Positions 44,534 through 52,192 of a DNA stretch of 61,233 nt are shown here, piece by piece. This stretch comes from Gemmataceae bacterium (lineage in GTDB: Bacteria > Planctomycetota > Planctomycetia > Gemmatales > Gemmataceae), in contig JAHBXO010000034.1 in assembly GCA_019636445.1 (NCBI GenBank), positions 1 through 61,233 of the forward strand, given 5' to 3'. Under the pieces are notes generated by a model, which made no database searches, was not told the DNA's origin, and saw nothing but the letters and a program-made list of their open reading frames with translations. A program made the position numbers and the translations under genes. Position 1 is the stretch's first letter. The number at the start of each line of letters is the position of its first letter.

Positions 44534-45223
44534 ATGCTCGTCGACACCGAAGACCGCCTGCGCACGACGCCGCGCCCGGCCAAGTCGCTCGCCCCGATCA
44601 ACGAACTTCAGAGCAGCGGCGACATCAACATCCTGATCGTGGATGATGATTCCGCGACCTGTTCCGTGATTCAGGCCGCGCTCGCGAACCGCGACTTCGT
44701 CATCGACACCGTCTCCGATCCGACCATGGTCGAGTCGGCCCTGTCGTCGAAGACCCAATACCACCTGATCATTCTGGACTATGTCATCCCCGGTCTCGAA
44801 CCGGATCAGGTCTTCAACTGGGTGAAAGAGCACCAACCCGATGCAAACGTCGTGGTTGTCACCGGCTACCCGTCCGTGGACAGCGCCCTCAACTGCCTCC
44901 GCGCCCGCACCTACGACTACCTGACCAAGCCGTTCCAGGTCGATCAACTGCGCGAGATCGTCATCCGCTGCCTCGAAAGCAAGGGCCTGCTTCGGATGAC
45001 CGAAGAAGCCCTGCGGGAATCGCTCGGCGCGACCATCCGCGAGCGCCGCAAGGGCCTCGGTTTCACGCTCTCGAACATGAGCGAGCGCACCGGTGTCTCC
45101 CTCGGCTATCTGTCGCAGATCGAACTGGGCAAGAACTCCGCCTCGATCGAGACGCTCTATCGCATCTGCCTCGCGCTCGGCATCAAGATGAGCGATCTGT
45201 TCACGGCCGTGCAGCGGCACTAA
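44534..45223 (+). CDS. Response regulator with C-terminal XRE helix-turn-helix
   Basis: A 229-residue protein. The receiver domain (about 30-150) has acidic pocket DDD at 37-39, phosphoacceptor Asp82 in LIILDYVIPG, Thr110 and Lys132 in YLTKPF. The C-terminal domain (about 165-222) is a Cro/CI-type helix-turn-helix (TLSNMSERTGVSLGYLSQIE, then ASIETLYRICLALGI). XRE output is uncommon on receivers; OmpR, NarL or NtrC types are the norm. It is the partner of the kinase directly upstream. The first 28 residues are a disordered-looking lead. A terminator follows. Confidence 0.93.
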   Translation: MLVDTEDRLRTTPRPAKSLAPINELQSSGDINILIVDDDSATCSVIQAALANRDFVIDTVSDPTMVESALSSKTQYHLIILDYVIPGLEPDQVFNWVKEHQPDANVVVVTGYPSVDSALNCLRARTYDYLTKPFQVDQLREIVIRCLESKGLLRMTEEALRESLGATIRERRKGLGFTLSNMSERTGVSLGYLSQIELGKNSASIETLYRICLALGIKMSDLFTAVQRH

Positions 45224-45250
45224 TCGAATGATGAAGGGTGAACGATGAAT

Positions 45251-45277
45251 GCCCGCGGTTCCGACCGCGGGCTTTTT
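45251..45277 (+). terminator. Terminator after the two-component operon
   Basis: GCCCGCGGT pairs with ACCGCGGGC around a TCCG loop (45251-45272), followed by TTTTT. Classic intrinsic terminator, 28 bases past the regulator stop. Confidence 0.88.
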
Positions 45278-45335
45278 CTTTTCCCCTCACGATGCATCGG
45301 ATAAACTGATACTTCCCGCCGACGAGACCTTTCCC

Positions 45336-47636
45336 ATGCCGTGTCGACTTTCCGTATTCGCGATCCTGATGATTTCGACCGCCGCCTCCGGGCAAACGAT
45401 CGACTTCAACCGGGACATCCGGCCGATCCTTTCGAACACCTGTTACCAGTGTCATGGGCCGGACGAGAAGGAACGCAAGGGGGACCTGCGATTGGACACG
45501 CAGGAAGGCGGGCATGAGTTCGCCATCGTGCCCGGCAAGCCGGAGGAAAGCTCGCTCATCGAGCGCATCACGACGAAGCAGGGCGGGCTGATGCCGCCGA
45601 AAAAGACAGGAAAGACGCTGACCGAGAAGGAGATCGAGCTGCTGAAGCAGTGGGTGAAGCAGGGGGCCAAGTACGCAACGCATTGGTCATACGTCGCCCC
45701 GAAACGACCAATGGTGCCGGCGGGAGCGAAGCATCCAGTCGATGCGTTCCTACTCGCGGAACTGAAAAAGAAGAAACTCGGCTATCAACCCGAGGCGGAC
45801 CGGTACACGCTGGCCCGTCGCGTGGCGCTCGACCTGACGGGGCTGCCACCAAGCTGGAAGGAAGTTGAAGCGTTCGTCAACGACAAGGCCCCGAACGCCT
45901 ACGAGAAGTTCGTGGACGCGCAGATCGCGAAGCCGGCCTATGGCGAGCACTGGGCGCGGACCTGGCTGGACCTCGCACGCTACGCGGACAGCGCCGGCTA
46001 CGCCGACGACCCGGCCCGCACCATCTGGGCCTACCGCGACTACGTCATCAAGAGCTTCAACGCGAACAAGCCGTTCGATCAATTCACGATCGAACAGATC
46101 GCCGGGGACTTGCTGCCGAACCCGACGGAGGAGCAGCTCATCGCGACGGCGTTCCACCGGAACACGCTGACGAACAACGAGGGCGGCACCAGCGACGAGG
46201 AGTTCCGCAGCGTCGCCATCGTCGACCGCGTGAACACGACGCTGACCACTTGGATGGGCACCTCCATCGCGTGCGCCCAGTGCCACACGCACAAGTATGA
46301 CCCGATCGCTCAGACGGAATATTTCGGCCTTTACGCCTTCTTCAACAACACCGCCGACGCCGACCGGGGCGACGAAAGCCCCGTCCTGGAACTGGGTATC
46401 ACACCGGCGCAGAAGAAACTCCGTGGCGAGATCGATGCCTTTGCGGCCAAGCTCGACGCCGCCGGGAAGAAGTACCCGAAGGAGATTCAAGGCATCGCGA
46501 AGATTCAAGTCGACGCCCTCAAGAAAGCGAGCGCGACCTTGAAGCCGGTCACAACCGTACCGATCTTCCAAGAACTGGCGGGCAACCAGCGGCGCGTGAC
46601 GAAGCTCCAGCACCGCGGCAACTACCAGGACCTCGGCGACGTCGTCACCGAGCATGTTCCCGAAGCGCTCTCGGCCCTGCCGAAGGACGCGCCGAAGAAT
46701 CGGCTGACGCTCGCCAAGTGGCTTGTCGACGAACGCAACCCGCTGACGGCACGCGTGCTGGCGAACCGCTACTGGGAACAGATCTTCGGCCTCGGCATCG
46801 TTCGCACGCCGGAGGAGTTCGGCTCGCAGGGCGAACTCCCATCCCACCCCGAATTGCTCGACTGGCTGGCCACCGAACTGCACCGCACGAAGTGGGACCA
46901 GAAGGGGTTCGTGAAACTGCTTGTGATGACCGACGCCTACCGGCAATCGTCGAAGGTGACGCCGGCACTCTTGGAAGCCGATCCGGACAACCGCTGGCTC
47001 TCCCGCGGTCCGCGCGTGCGGCTGACCGCCGAGATGGTCCGCGACCAGGCGCTTGCCGCGTCCGGCCTGCTGAGTTCGAAGATGTACGGCCCCTCCGTGA
47101 AGCCGCCGCAGCCAAACTTCGGTCTCTCCGCCGCGTTCGGCCGGTCGATGGACTGGACGACCAGCCCCGGCGAGGACAAGTTCCGCCGCGGCCTCTACAC
47201 CGAGTGGCGGCGGACGAACCCGTACCCGTCGATGAGCACCTTCGACGCCCCGAACCGCGACGTGTGCAACGTGCGCCGCCCCCGCACGAACACGCCGCTG
47301 CAAGCCCTCGTGACGCTCAACGACCCCGTCTACGTGGAAGCCTCACAGGCCCTCGCCCGCAAGATCGCAACCGAAGGCAAGACGGCGAACGAGAAAGCCG
47401 CGTTCGCGATCCGGCAGGTGGCGACGCGACCGGCGAACGAGAAGGAGGTCGCCCGCATCGTGAAGCTGTTCGAGGACGCGAAGGCCGGCTTCGCGAAAGA
47501 CGCGAAGAAGGCCGAGAAGCTGGCGACCGACCCGATCGGTCCGCTGCCGAAGGGCGCGAACGCCGCCGAACTGGCCGCGTGGACCGTGGTGGCGAACGTG
47601 CTGCTGAACCTGGACGAGATGCTGATGAAGCGGTGA
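45336..47636 (+). CDS. PSD1-type cytochrome with DUF1549 and DUF1553 domains
   Basis: A 766-residue exported protein with a signal peptide (MPCRLSVFAILMISTAASG). A cytochrome c-like (PSCyt1) domain with a CYQCH heme site at 36-40 is followed by DUF1549 (ADRYTLARRVALDLTGLPPS, DLARYADSAGYADD, CAQCHTHKYDPI with a second CxxCH) and DUF1553 (LTARVLANRYWEQIFGLGIV, RRPRTNTPLQALVTLND). Such proteins are a planctomycete hallmark and usually sit next to a DUF1501 gene. Here the DUF1501 partner is separated from it by an AT-rich gene. The redox role is inferred from the heme sites. Confidence 0.93.
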   Translation: MPCRLSVFAILMISTAASGQTIDFNRDIRPILSNTCYQCHGPDEKERKGDLRLDTQEGGHEFAIVPGKPEESSLIERITTKQGGLMPPKKTGKTLTEKEIELLKQWVKQGAKYATHWSYVAPKRPMVPAGAKHPVDAFLLAELKKKKLGYQPEADRYTLARRVALDLTGLPPSWKEVEAFVNDKAPNAYEKFVDAQIAKPAYGEHWARTWLDLARYADSAGYADDPARTIWAYRDYVIKSFNANKPFDQFTIEQIAGDLLPNPTEEQLIATAFHRNTLTNNEGGTSDEEFRSVAIVDRVNTTLTTWMGTSIACAQCHTHKYDPIAQTEYFGLYAFFNNTADADRGDESPVLELGITPAQKKLRGEIDAFAAKLDAAGKKYPKEIQGIAKIQVDALKKASATLKPVTTVPIFQELAGNQRRVTKLQHRGNYQDLGDVVTEHVPEALSALPKDAPKNRLTLAKWLVDERNPLTARVLANRYWEQIFGLGIVRTPEEFGSQGELPSHPELLDWLATELHRTKWDQKGFVKLLVMTDAYRQSSKVTPALLEADPDNRWLSRGPRVRLTAEMVRDQALAASGLLSSKMYGPSVKPPQPNFGLSAAFGRSMDWTTSPGEDKFRRGLYTEWRRTNPYPSMSTFDAPNRDVCNVRRPRTNTPLQALVTLNDPVYVEASQALARKIATEGKTANEKAAFAIRQVATRPANEKEVARIVKLFEDAKAGFAKDAKKAEKLATDPIGPLPKGANAAELAAWTVVANVLLNLDEMLMKR

Positions 47637-47638
47637 TA

Positions 47639-47646
47639 TTACAGAT
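47639..47646 (+). repeat. 8-bp direct repeat, left copy
   Basis: TTACAGAT, three bases past the stop of the DUF1549/DUF1553 gene and at the left edge of the AT-rich segment. The same 8-mer recurs at 48410-48417 near its right edge. This could be a target-site duplication or chance in AT-rich sequence. Confidence 0.4.
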
Positions 47647-47671
47647 AGGCCACTTTAATACTGGATAAATT

Positions 47672-48385
47672 ATGCCTACGCTCATCGTGTGCTCTTACTG
47701 TTCAGCACGTTTAAATGTACCAAGTAAGCTTCAAGGAAAGCAAATCAGCTGCTTAACTTGCAAAAAACCTATACAAGTGCCAGGGCAAGTTCTGGCACTG
47801 GAAGATACTATCCAACAAAGCAATACGGCTGCATCTCTCACAGCTAACAGTACTGTTGGAGGCCCGGAAATACGTGTTCCTGTATATGAGGAACCGAAAG
47901 CAAGTAGGGTTAGGACATTTCTTGCACAGCAAGGCGCACTGACTATGAAGCAATACCGTGATCTACGAACTGTGAACGTGGATCACGGAAATAAGTTGCA
48001 GTTTACCGGACTCACTATTTCAATCGTCCGCGCTGGAAATACAGAAATGGTTCATGGCTTGAGAATAGAAGAGATTGATCGAGAAGGTAAAGTGGATGAT
48101 CATACATTATTAGACATCGATGAATTAGACGAATTCGTGACCGCTATTGATTTTATACACGAGACTGCCGCACGTTTGAATAGCAGCTGCACTGATTACA
48201 CTGAAATCGAATACTCTACAAAGGAAAAATGCCGAGTTGGATTTTACCATTCGGCCAAAGAGCAGAGAGCGTTTTTTGATGTATCTGATGGCAGGTCTAT
48301 CTTCCTGGCAATCGGCAAATTGGACGAGATAAAAGCAGGAATCATTAGTGGAATTGATTATTTGAAGACGAGAATTAAGAATTGA
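47672..48385 (+). CDS. AT-rich zinc-ribbon gene, probable recent insertion
   Basis: A 237-residue protein encoded by strikingly AT-rich sequence, unlike every neighbour. The N-terminal zinc ribbon has cysteines at 7, 10, 27 and 30 (CSYC ... CLTC), a design seen in other planctomycete proteins. A low-complexity Ser/Thr linker follows, and then a domain with FLAQQGALTMKQYRDLRTV, GLTISIVRAGNTEMVHGLRI and FYHSAKEQRAFFDVSDGRSI. No enzymatic motif is recognised. It sits exactly between a DUF1549/DUF1553 gene and its DUF1501 partner, which are normally adjacent, and between two copies of TTACAGAT. Recent transfer from an AT-rich donor is the simplest reading. Confidence 0.8.
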   Translation: MPTLIVCSYCSARLNVPSKLQGKQISCLTCKKPIQVPGQVLALEDTIQQSNTAASLTANSTVGGPEIRVPVYEEPKASRVRTFLAQQGALTMKQYRDLRTVNVDHGNKLQFTGLTISIVRAGNTEMVHGLRIEEIDREGKVDDHTLLDIDELDEFVTAIDFIHETAARLNSSCTDYTEIEYSTKEKCRVGFYHSAKEQRAFFDVSDGRSIFLAIGKLDEIKAGIISGIDYLKTRIKN

Positions 48386-48409
48386 ACATTTGGAAACACG
48401 GCATAATTG

Positions 48410-48417
48410 TTACAGAT
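48410..48417 (+). repeat. 8-bp direct repeat, right copy
   Basis: TTACAGAT, second copy of the 8-mer at 47639-47646. It lies 24 bases past the stop of the AT-rich gene, just before the start of the DUF1501 gene. AT-rich sequence continues for about 50 bases beyond it. Confidence 0.4.
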
Positions 48418-48447
48418 GCTACCAAAACAATACGAGTGAGTTTTGAT

Positions 48448-49926
48448 ATGAACGATAATTTACTAGAGCTCCAGCACACCACGCGCCGCCACTTCCTGCA
48501 GGCGTCGTCGCTCGGCCTTGGCTCGCTCGCGCTGTCGTCGCTGACCGCGCCCGCCGCTGAAAAGGTTCCCGGACCTGTCAGCGGAGCTTCCTCCGGTCCG
48601 GGGGGCGAGAACCCGCTCGCGCCCAAGAAGCCGCACTTCGCGGCGAAGGCCAAGCGCGTCATCTACCTCCATCTCTCCGGCGCGCCGCCGCACCTGGACC
48701 TCTTCGACTACAAGCCCGAACTCGTCAAGCGCACCGGCGAGAACTGCCCCGACTCGTTCCTCAAGGGCCGGCGGTTCGCCTTCACCTCCGGCGTCCCCAA
48801 GCTGCTCGGCACGCCGCGGAAGTTCGAGAAGCGCGGCAAGGCCGGCGTCTGGATGAGCGACGCCATTCCGAAGCTGCACGAACACGCCGACGACATCACG
48901 GTGATCCGCTCCGTCTTCACCGAGCAGTTCAACCACGCCCCGGCGGAACTGCTGCTCTACACCGGCTCGCCGCGGCAGGGCCGGCCGAGCCTGGGGACGT
49001 GGGCGACCTACGGCCTCGGCTCCGAGAGCGAGAACCTGCCGGGCTTCGTGGTGCTGATCTCCAGCGGCGTGCAGCCGAGCGGCGGGCAGGGCTGCTGGGG
49101 CAGCGGCTTCCTGCCGAGCGTCTACCAGGGCGTGCAGTGCCGCAGCAAGGGCGACCCGGTGCTGTACGTGTCGGACCCCGCCGGCATGGACCGCGAGACG
49201 CGCCGGCAGAGCCTCGACGCGCTCAAGGACCTGAACGAAATCCAGGAGAAGGAACTCGGCCACCCCGAGACGGCGACGCGGATCGCGCAGTACGAGCTGG
49301 CCTTCCGGATGCAGATGAGCGTGCCGGAGGTGATGGACATATCGAAGGAGACGAAGCCGGTGATCGAGAGCTACGGCGCGACGCCGGGCGGTGCGAGCTT
49401 CGCGAACAACTGCCTGCTCGCCCGCCGGCTCGTTGAGAAGGGCGTACGGTACGTGCAGCTCTTCGACTGGGGCTGGGACTTCCACGGCACCGGCCCCGGC
49501 GAGGACATCCGCGACGGGCTGACGAAGAAGTGTTCGACCATCGACAAGCCGATCGCGGCGCTCATCAAGGACCTGAAGCGGCTCGGCCTGTTCGACGACA
49601 CATTGATTATCTGCGGCGGCGAGTTCGGGCGCACGCCGTTCCGCGAAGGCCGCACCGCCGGCGGGAACATCCTCGGCCGCGACCACTATCCGGATTGCTA
49701 CTCACTCTTCCTCTGCGGCGGTGGCATCAAGCGCGGCCACACCCACGGCGAGACGGATGAACTCGGCTTCGGCGTCGCGACGGACAAGGTCCACATCCAC
49801 GACTTGCAGGCGACGATCCTGCACTGCCTCGGCTTCGACCACACGAAGCTGACCTACCGCTTCCAGGGCCGCGATTACCGGCTGACGGATGTGCACGGGA
49901 ACGTGGTGAAGGGCGTCCTGGCGTAA
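48448..49926 (+). CDS. DUF1501 Tat-exported protein
   Basis: A 492-residue DUF1501 protein. From ATG 48448 it starts MNDNLLELQHTTRRHFLQAS, a Tat leader. Family landmarks are RVIYLHLSGAPPHLDLFDYK, FTEQFNHAPAELLLYTGSP, GCWGSGFLPSVYQGVQ, NCLLARRLVEKGVRYVQLFD, LIICGGEFGRTPF and GRDHYPDCYSLFLCGGG. The first dozen codons share the AT-rich composition of the inserted gene before it, while the rest is GC-rich, so the original start region may have been altered. A TTG start 22 codons earlier overlaps the upstream gene and is unlikely. Functional partner of the cytochrome at 45336. Confidence 0.92.
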   Translation: MNDNLLELQHTTRRHFLQASSLGLGSLALSSLTAPAAEKVPGPVSGASSGPGGENPLAPKKPHFAAKAKRVIYLHLSGAPPHLDLFDYKPELVKRTGENCPDSFLKGRRFAFTSGVPKLLGTPRKFEKRGKAGVWMSDAIPKLHEHADDITVIRSVFTEQFNHAPAELLLYTGSPRQGRPSLGTWATYGLGSESENLPGFVVLISSGVQPSGGQGCWGSGFLPSVYQGVQCRSKGDPVLYVSDPAGMDRETRRQSLDALKDLNEIQEKELGHPETATRIAQYELAFRMQMSVPEVMDISKETKPVIESYGATPGGASFANNCLLARRLVEKGVRYVQLFDWGWDFHGTGPGEDIRDGLTKKCSTIDKPIAALIKDLKRLGLFDDTLIICGGEFGRTPFREGRTAGGNILGRDHYPDCYSLFLCGGGIKRGHTHGETDELGFGVATDKVHIHDLQATILHCLGFDHTKLTYRFQGRDYRLTDVHGNVVKGVLA

Positions 49927-49935
49927 CTCATTTTG

Positions 49936-49998
49936 CATTTCTCATTCTCCGTTTTGCATTGGTCCGGACAGAGTCGGACCAATGCAAAATGAGAAATG
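49936..49998. repeat. Tandem-unit inverted repeat overlapping a start codon
   Basis: CATTTCTCAT (49936-49945) pairs with 49989-49998, and TTTGCATTGGTCCG (49953-49966) pairs with 49975-49988. The left arm alone has a 7-nt bulge, TCTCCGT (49946-49952). The loop is about 8 nt. The right arm ends in the ATG of the next gene. It is homologous to the element at 52107-52186 (shared TTTTGCATTGGTCCG core). Confidence 0.88.
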
Positions 49999-52098
49999 AA
50001 TACGAGGTCGCACTTGTTTCGCATCATCCTGTCCGTCGTATTGCTCGCTTGCGGATTCGTTTCTGCCGCCGAGCTGGTGAAGATCAAATCGCCGATTCCG
50101 TATCAGGTGAGCCAGCGATTCGACTTCGACCCAAAGCGCAAGACCGAGAAGCCCGGCGGGCACGCGGACATTTACGTCAGCTTCGAACGGCCACCCGGAG
50201 CGACGTGGGAATACCGCACGGTGCTGCTCGACAAGGCCGTCGGCACGGCGACCGAATGGACGCGCTTCAACACCTCCGTTCGCATCGCGGCCGGCGGCTG
50301 GTATCGTCTTGAGATTCGCGGCAAGACCGGCGACGCGATCACGCACACGGGTTCCGTCGAGCCGGTGGGCGTAGGAGAAGTGTTCATCGTCGCGGGTCAA
50401 TCGTACGCCACGAACTGTAACGACGAGAAGCTGAAGCCGGCCGACTCGCGAGTGGCGGCGTACAGCTTGAACGATGAAGCCTGGGTCGTCGCGAACGATC
50501 CGCAGCCCGTGATTGACAAGTCCGACGGCGGGTCGATCTGGCCCCCACTCGGCGACGCGCTCGTGAAGGAATACGGCGTGCCGATCGGATTCGCGAACGT
50601 CGCCTTCGGCGGCACGTCCTCCACGCAGTGGGCTTCGGGCGGCCAGTTGCAAGGCGCCTTGCAGAACGTCATGGCCACGAAACTGGGGCATCAGTATCGG
50701 GCCGTGCTCTGGCAGCAGGGGGAATCGGACGTCATTGCGAAGACGGCGATGGAACAGTACATCACGAACGTCTGGTCGATTCGCCGCGATGCGTCGAGTA
50801 CCGCGACCTGGCTCCTGGCGAAATCGACGCACCATCCGACGGTCTACAACGACCCGGACGGGGAGGGCCGGATTCGCAAGGCGATCGACGAGTTGACGAA
50901 ACGGCCGGGATTCCGGGCCGGCCCGGATACCGATTCGCTCAAGGGCGAGAACCGCGGCGACAAGAACTCGCGCCGGCACTTCTCCGCCATCGGCCAGAAG
51001 CGCGCGGCCGAAATGTGGTTGGCCTCGATCAAGTCGCTCATCGCAGCACCCCAGCCGGTCAACGACCGGCTGCGCGAACTGAAACTCCTCGAACCGGCGT
51101 GGGAATCGCCGATCGTCCGGCGCGAGAGCAGCGTCCTATTGAAATCCGGCGACGGCCCCGCGACGGCACGGCTCGCCTTCCCGGCCGCCGAGCTGATCGA
51201 GGTCTCCTCGGCCGACCGACAATACGCCTTTCCGGATGCGAAGCTTTCGGCCGACGGGCTGACGATCGAGTTCCCGAATCCCGGACCGATCGTTCCGATC
51301 GCTATCGCAGACCTGTTCCCGCCTAAGGATTCGCCGAATAGCTACAAGCACCGCCTCGGCCATCCGGAGCAGAACCTGCTTTATCGCCCCGGTCGCTGGT
51401 TCCATGACCGTAACGTCGAGATCACCTATCGCCGACGCGGGGAGCCGAAGGAGAAACTCGAAGTTCACGGCTCGCTGCCGAAGACGTTCGCCCGGTTGAA
51501 AGCTGGGAAGCCAATCACGATCGGCATCAGCGGCGACAGCATCTCGACCGGCCTCGACGCCTCGGCCACCTCGAAAGCGTTCCCGCAGCAGCCGGGTTAC
51601 CCGGACCTCGTCGCGGCCCAATTTCAGGTGCACTCCTTCGGTTTGGTTCGCCTCGTGAACCGCGCCATCGGCGGCTGGAGCGTTGCGAACGGCGTCGCCG
51701 ACCTCGACAAGCTGCTCGCGGAGAAGCCCGACCTCGTGATCGTGGCCTACGGAATGAACGATGTTGGCCGCAAGGATCCCGACTGGTTCGCGAAGCAGAC
51801 GAAAACGATCCTCGACCGCATCCGCGCAGCGAACCCGGAGATCGAAGTCATCCTCGTGTCACCGATGCTCGGGAATAAGGAGTGGGTTCACACGCCGCGC
51901 GAAATGTTTGCGAAGTATCGGGACGAATTGAAGAAGCTCACCGGCGTTGGAGTCGCGCTAGCCGACGTGACGGCCGTGTGGGAACGGATGCTGAAGAACA
52001 AGCACGATCTCGATTTGACTGGGAATGGCCTGAACCACCCGAACGACTTTGGTCATCGGCTCTACGCTCAGTCGATCCTGGCGCTGCTCAAGCATTGA
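49996..52098 (+). CDS. Two-domain secreted esterase: sialate O-acetylesterase-like plus SGNH/GDSL hydrolase
   Basis: A 700-residue protein with a signal peptide (LFRIILSVVLLACGFVSAA). Domain 1 (about 125-350) is sialate O-acetylesterase-like, with the nucleophile block VFIVAGQSYATNCN. Domain 2 (about 505-700) is an SGNH hydrolase: GDSISTG (512-518), RAIGGWSVANG, AYGMND and a catalytic NHPNDFGH at the end. The pair suggests deacetylation of acetylated glycans, as family inference. The ATG at 49996 is part of the upstream repeat stem. A TTG at 50014 with GAGG six bases before it is an attractive alternative start. Tandem-unit repeats flank the gene on both sides. Confidence 0.88.
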   Translation: MNTRSHLFRIILSVVLLACGFVSAAELVKIKSPIPYQVSQRFDFDPKRKTEKPGGHADIYVSFERPPGATWEYRTVLLDKAVGTATEWTRFNTSVRIAAGGWYRLEIRGKTGDAITHTGSVEPVGVGEVFIVAGQSYATNCNDEKLKPADSRVAAYSLNDEAWVVANDPQPVIDKSDGGSIWPPLGDALVKEYGVPIGFANVAFGGTSSTQWASGGQLQGALQNVMATKLGHQYRAVLWQQGESDVIAKTAMEQYITNVWSIRRDASSTATWLLAKSTHHPTVYNDPDGEGRIRKAIDELTKRPGFRAGPDTDSLKGENRGDKNSRRHFSAIGQKRAAEMWLASIKSLIAAPQPVNDRLRELKLLEPAWESPIVRRESSVLLKSGDGPATARLAFPAAELIEVSSADRQYAFPDAKLSADGLTIEFPNPGPIVPIAIADLFPPKDSPNSYKHRLGHPEQNLLYRPGRWFHDRNVEITYRRRGEPKEKLEVHGSLPKTFARLKAGKPITIGISGDSISTGLDASATSKAFPQQPGYPDLVAAQFQVHSFGLVRLVNRAIGGWSVANGVADLDKLLAEKPDLVIVAYGMNDVGRKDPDWFAKQTKTILDRIRAANPEIEVILVSPMLGNKEWVHTPREMFAKYRDELKKLTGVGVALADVTAVWERMLKNKHDLDLTGNGLNHPNDFGHRLYAQSILALLKH

Positions 52099-52106
52099 GT
52101 CTGGAG

Positions 52107-52186
52107 TTTTGCATTTATCATTCATCATTTTGCATTGGTCCGAACATGATCGAATCAATGCAAAATGATGAATGATAAATGCAAAA
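52107..52186. repeat. Perfect 31-bp tandem-unit inverted repeat
   Basis: Positions 52107-52137 pair perfectly with 52156-52186 over 31 bp. The arm is built of AATGnnn heptamers (AATGCAA, AATGATG, AATGATA, AATGCAA). The loop begins GTCCGAACATG and can pair further. It lies between convergent genes. Its inner core matches the element at 49936-49998. Confidence 0.93.
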
Positions 52187-52192
52187 TGGAAA

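Noticed and set aside
45226..45250. Run of AATGATG/AACGATG-like heptamers after the regulator gene
   Set aside because: It looks like the repeat units, but no complementary arm is present and it is only three to four units long, so it was not listed as an element.
52107..52186. Possible CRISPR or attachment site
   Set aside because: Repeats are tandem without spacers and form one hairpin; no cas gene, integrase or tRNA target is adjacent.
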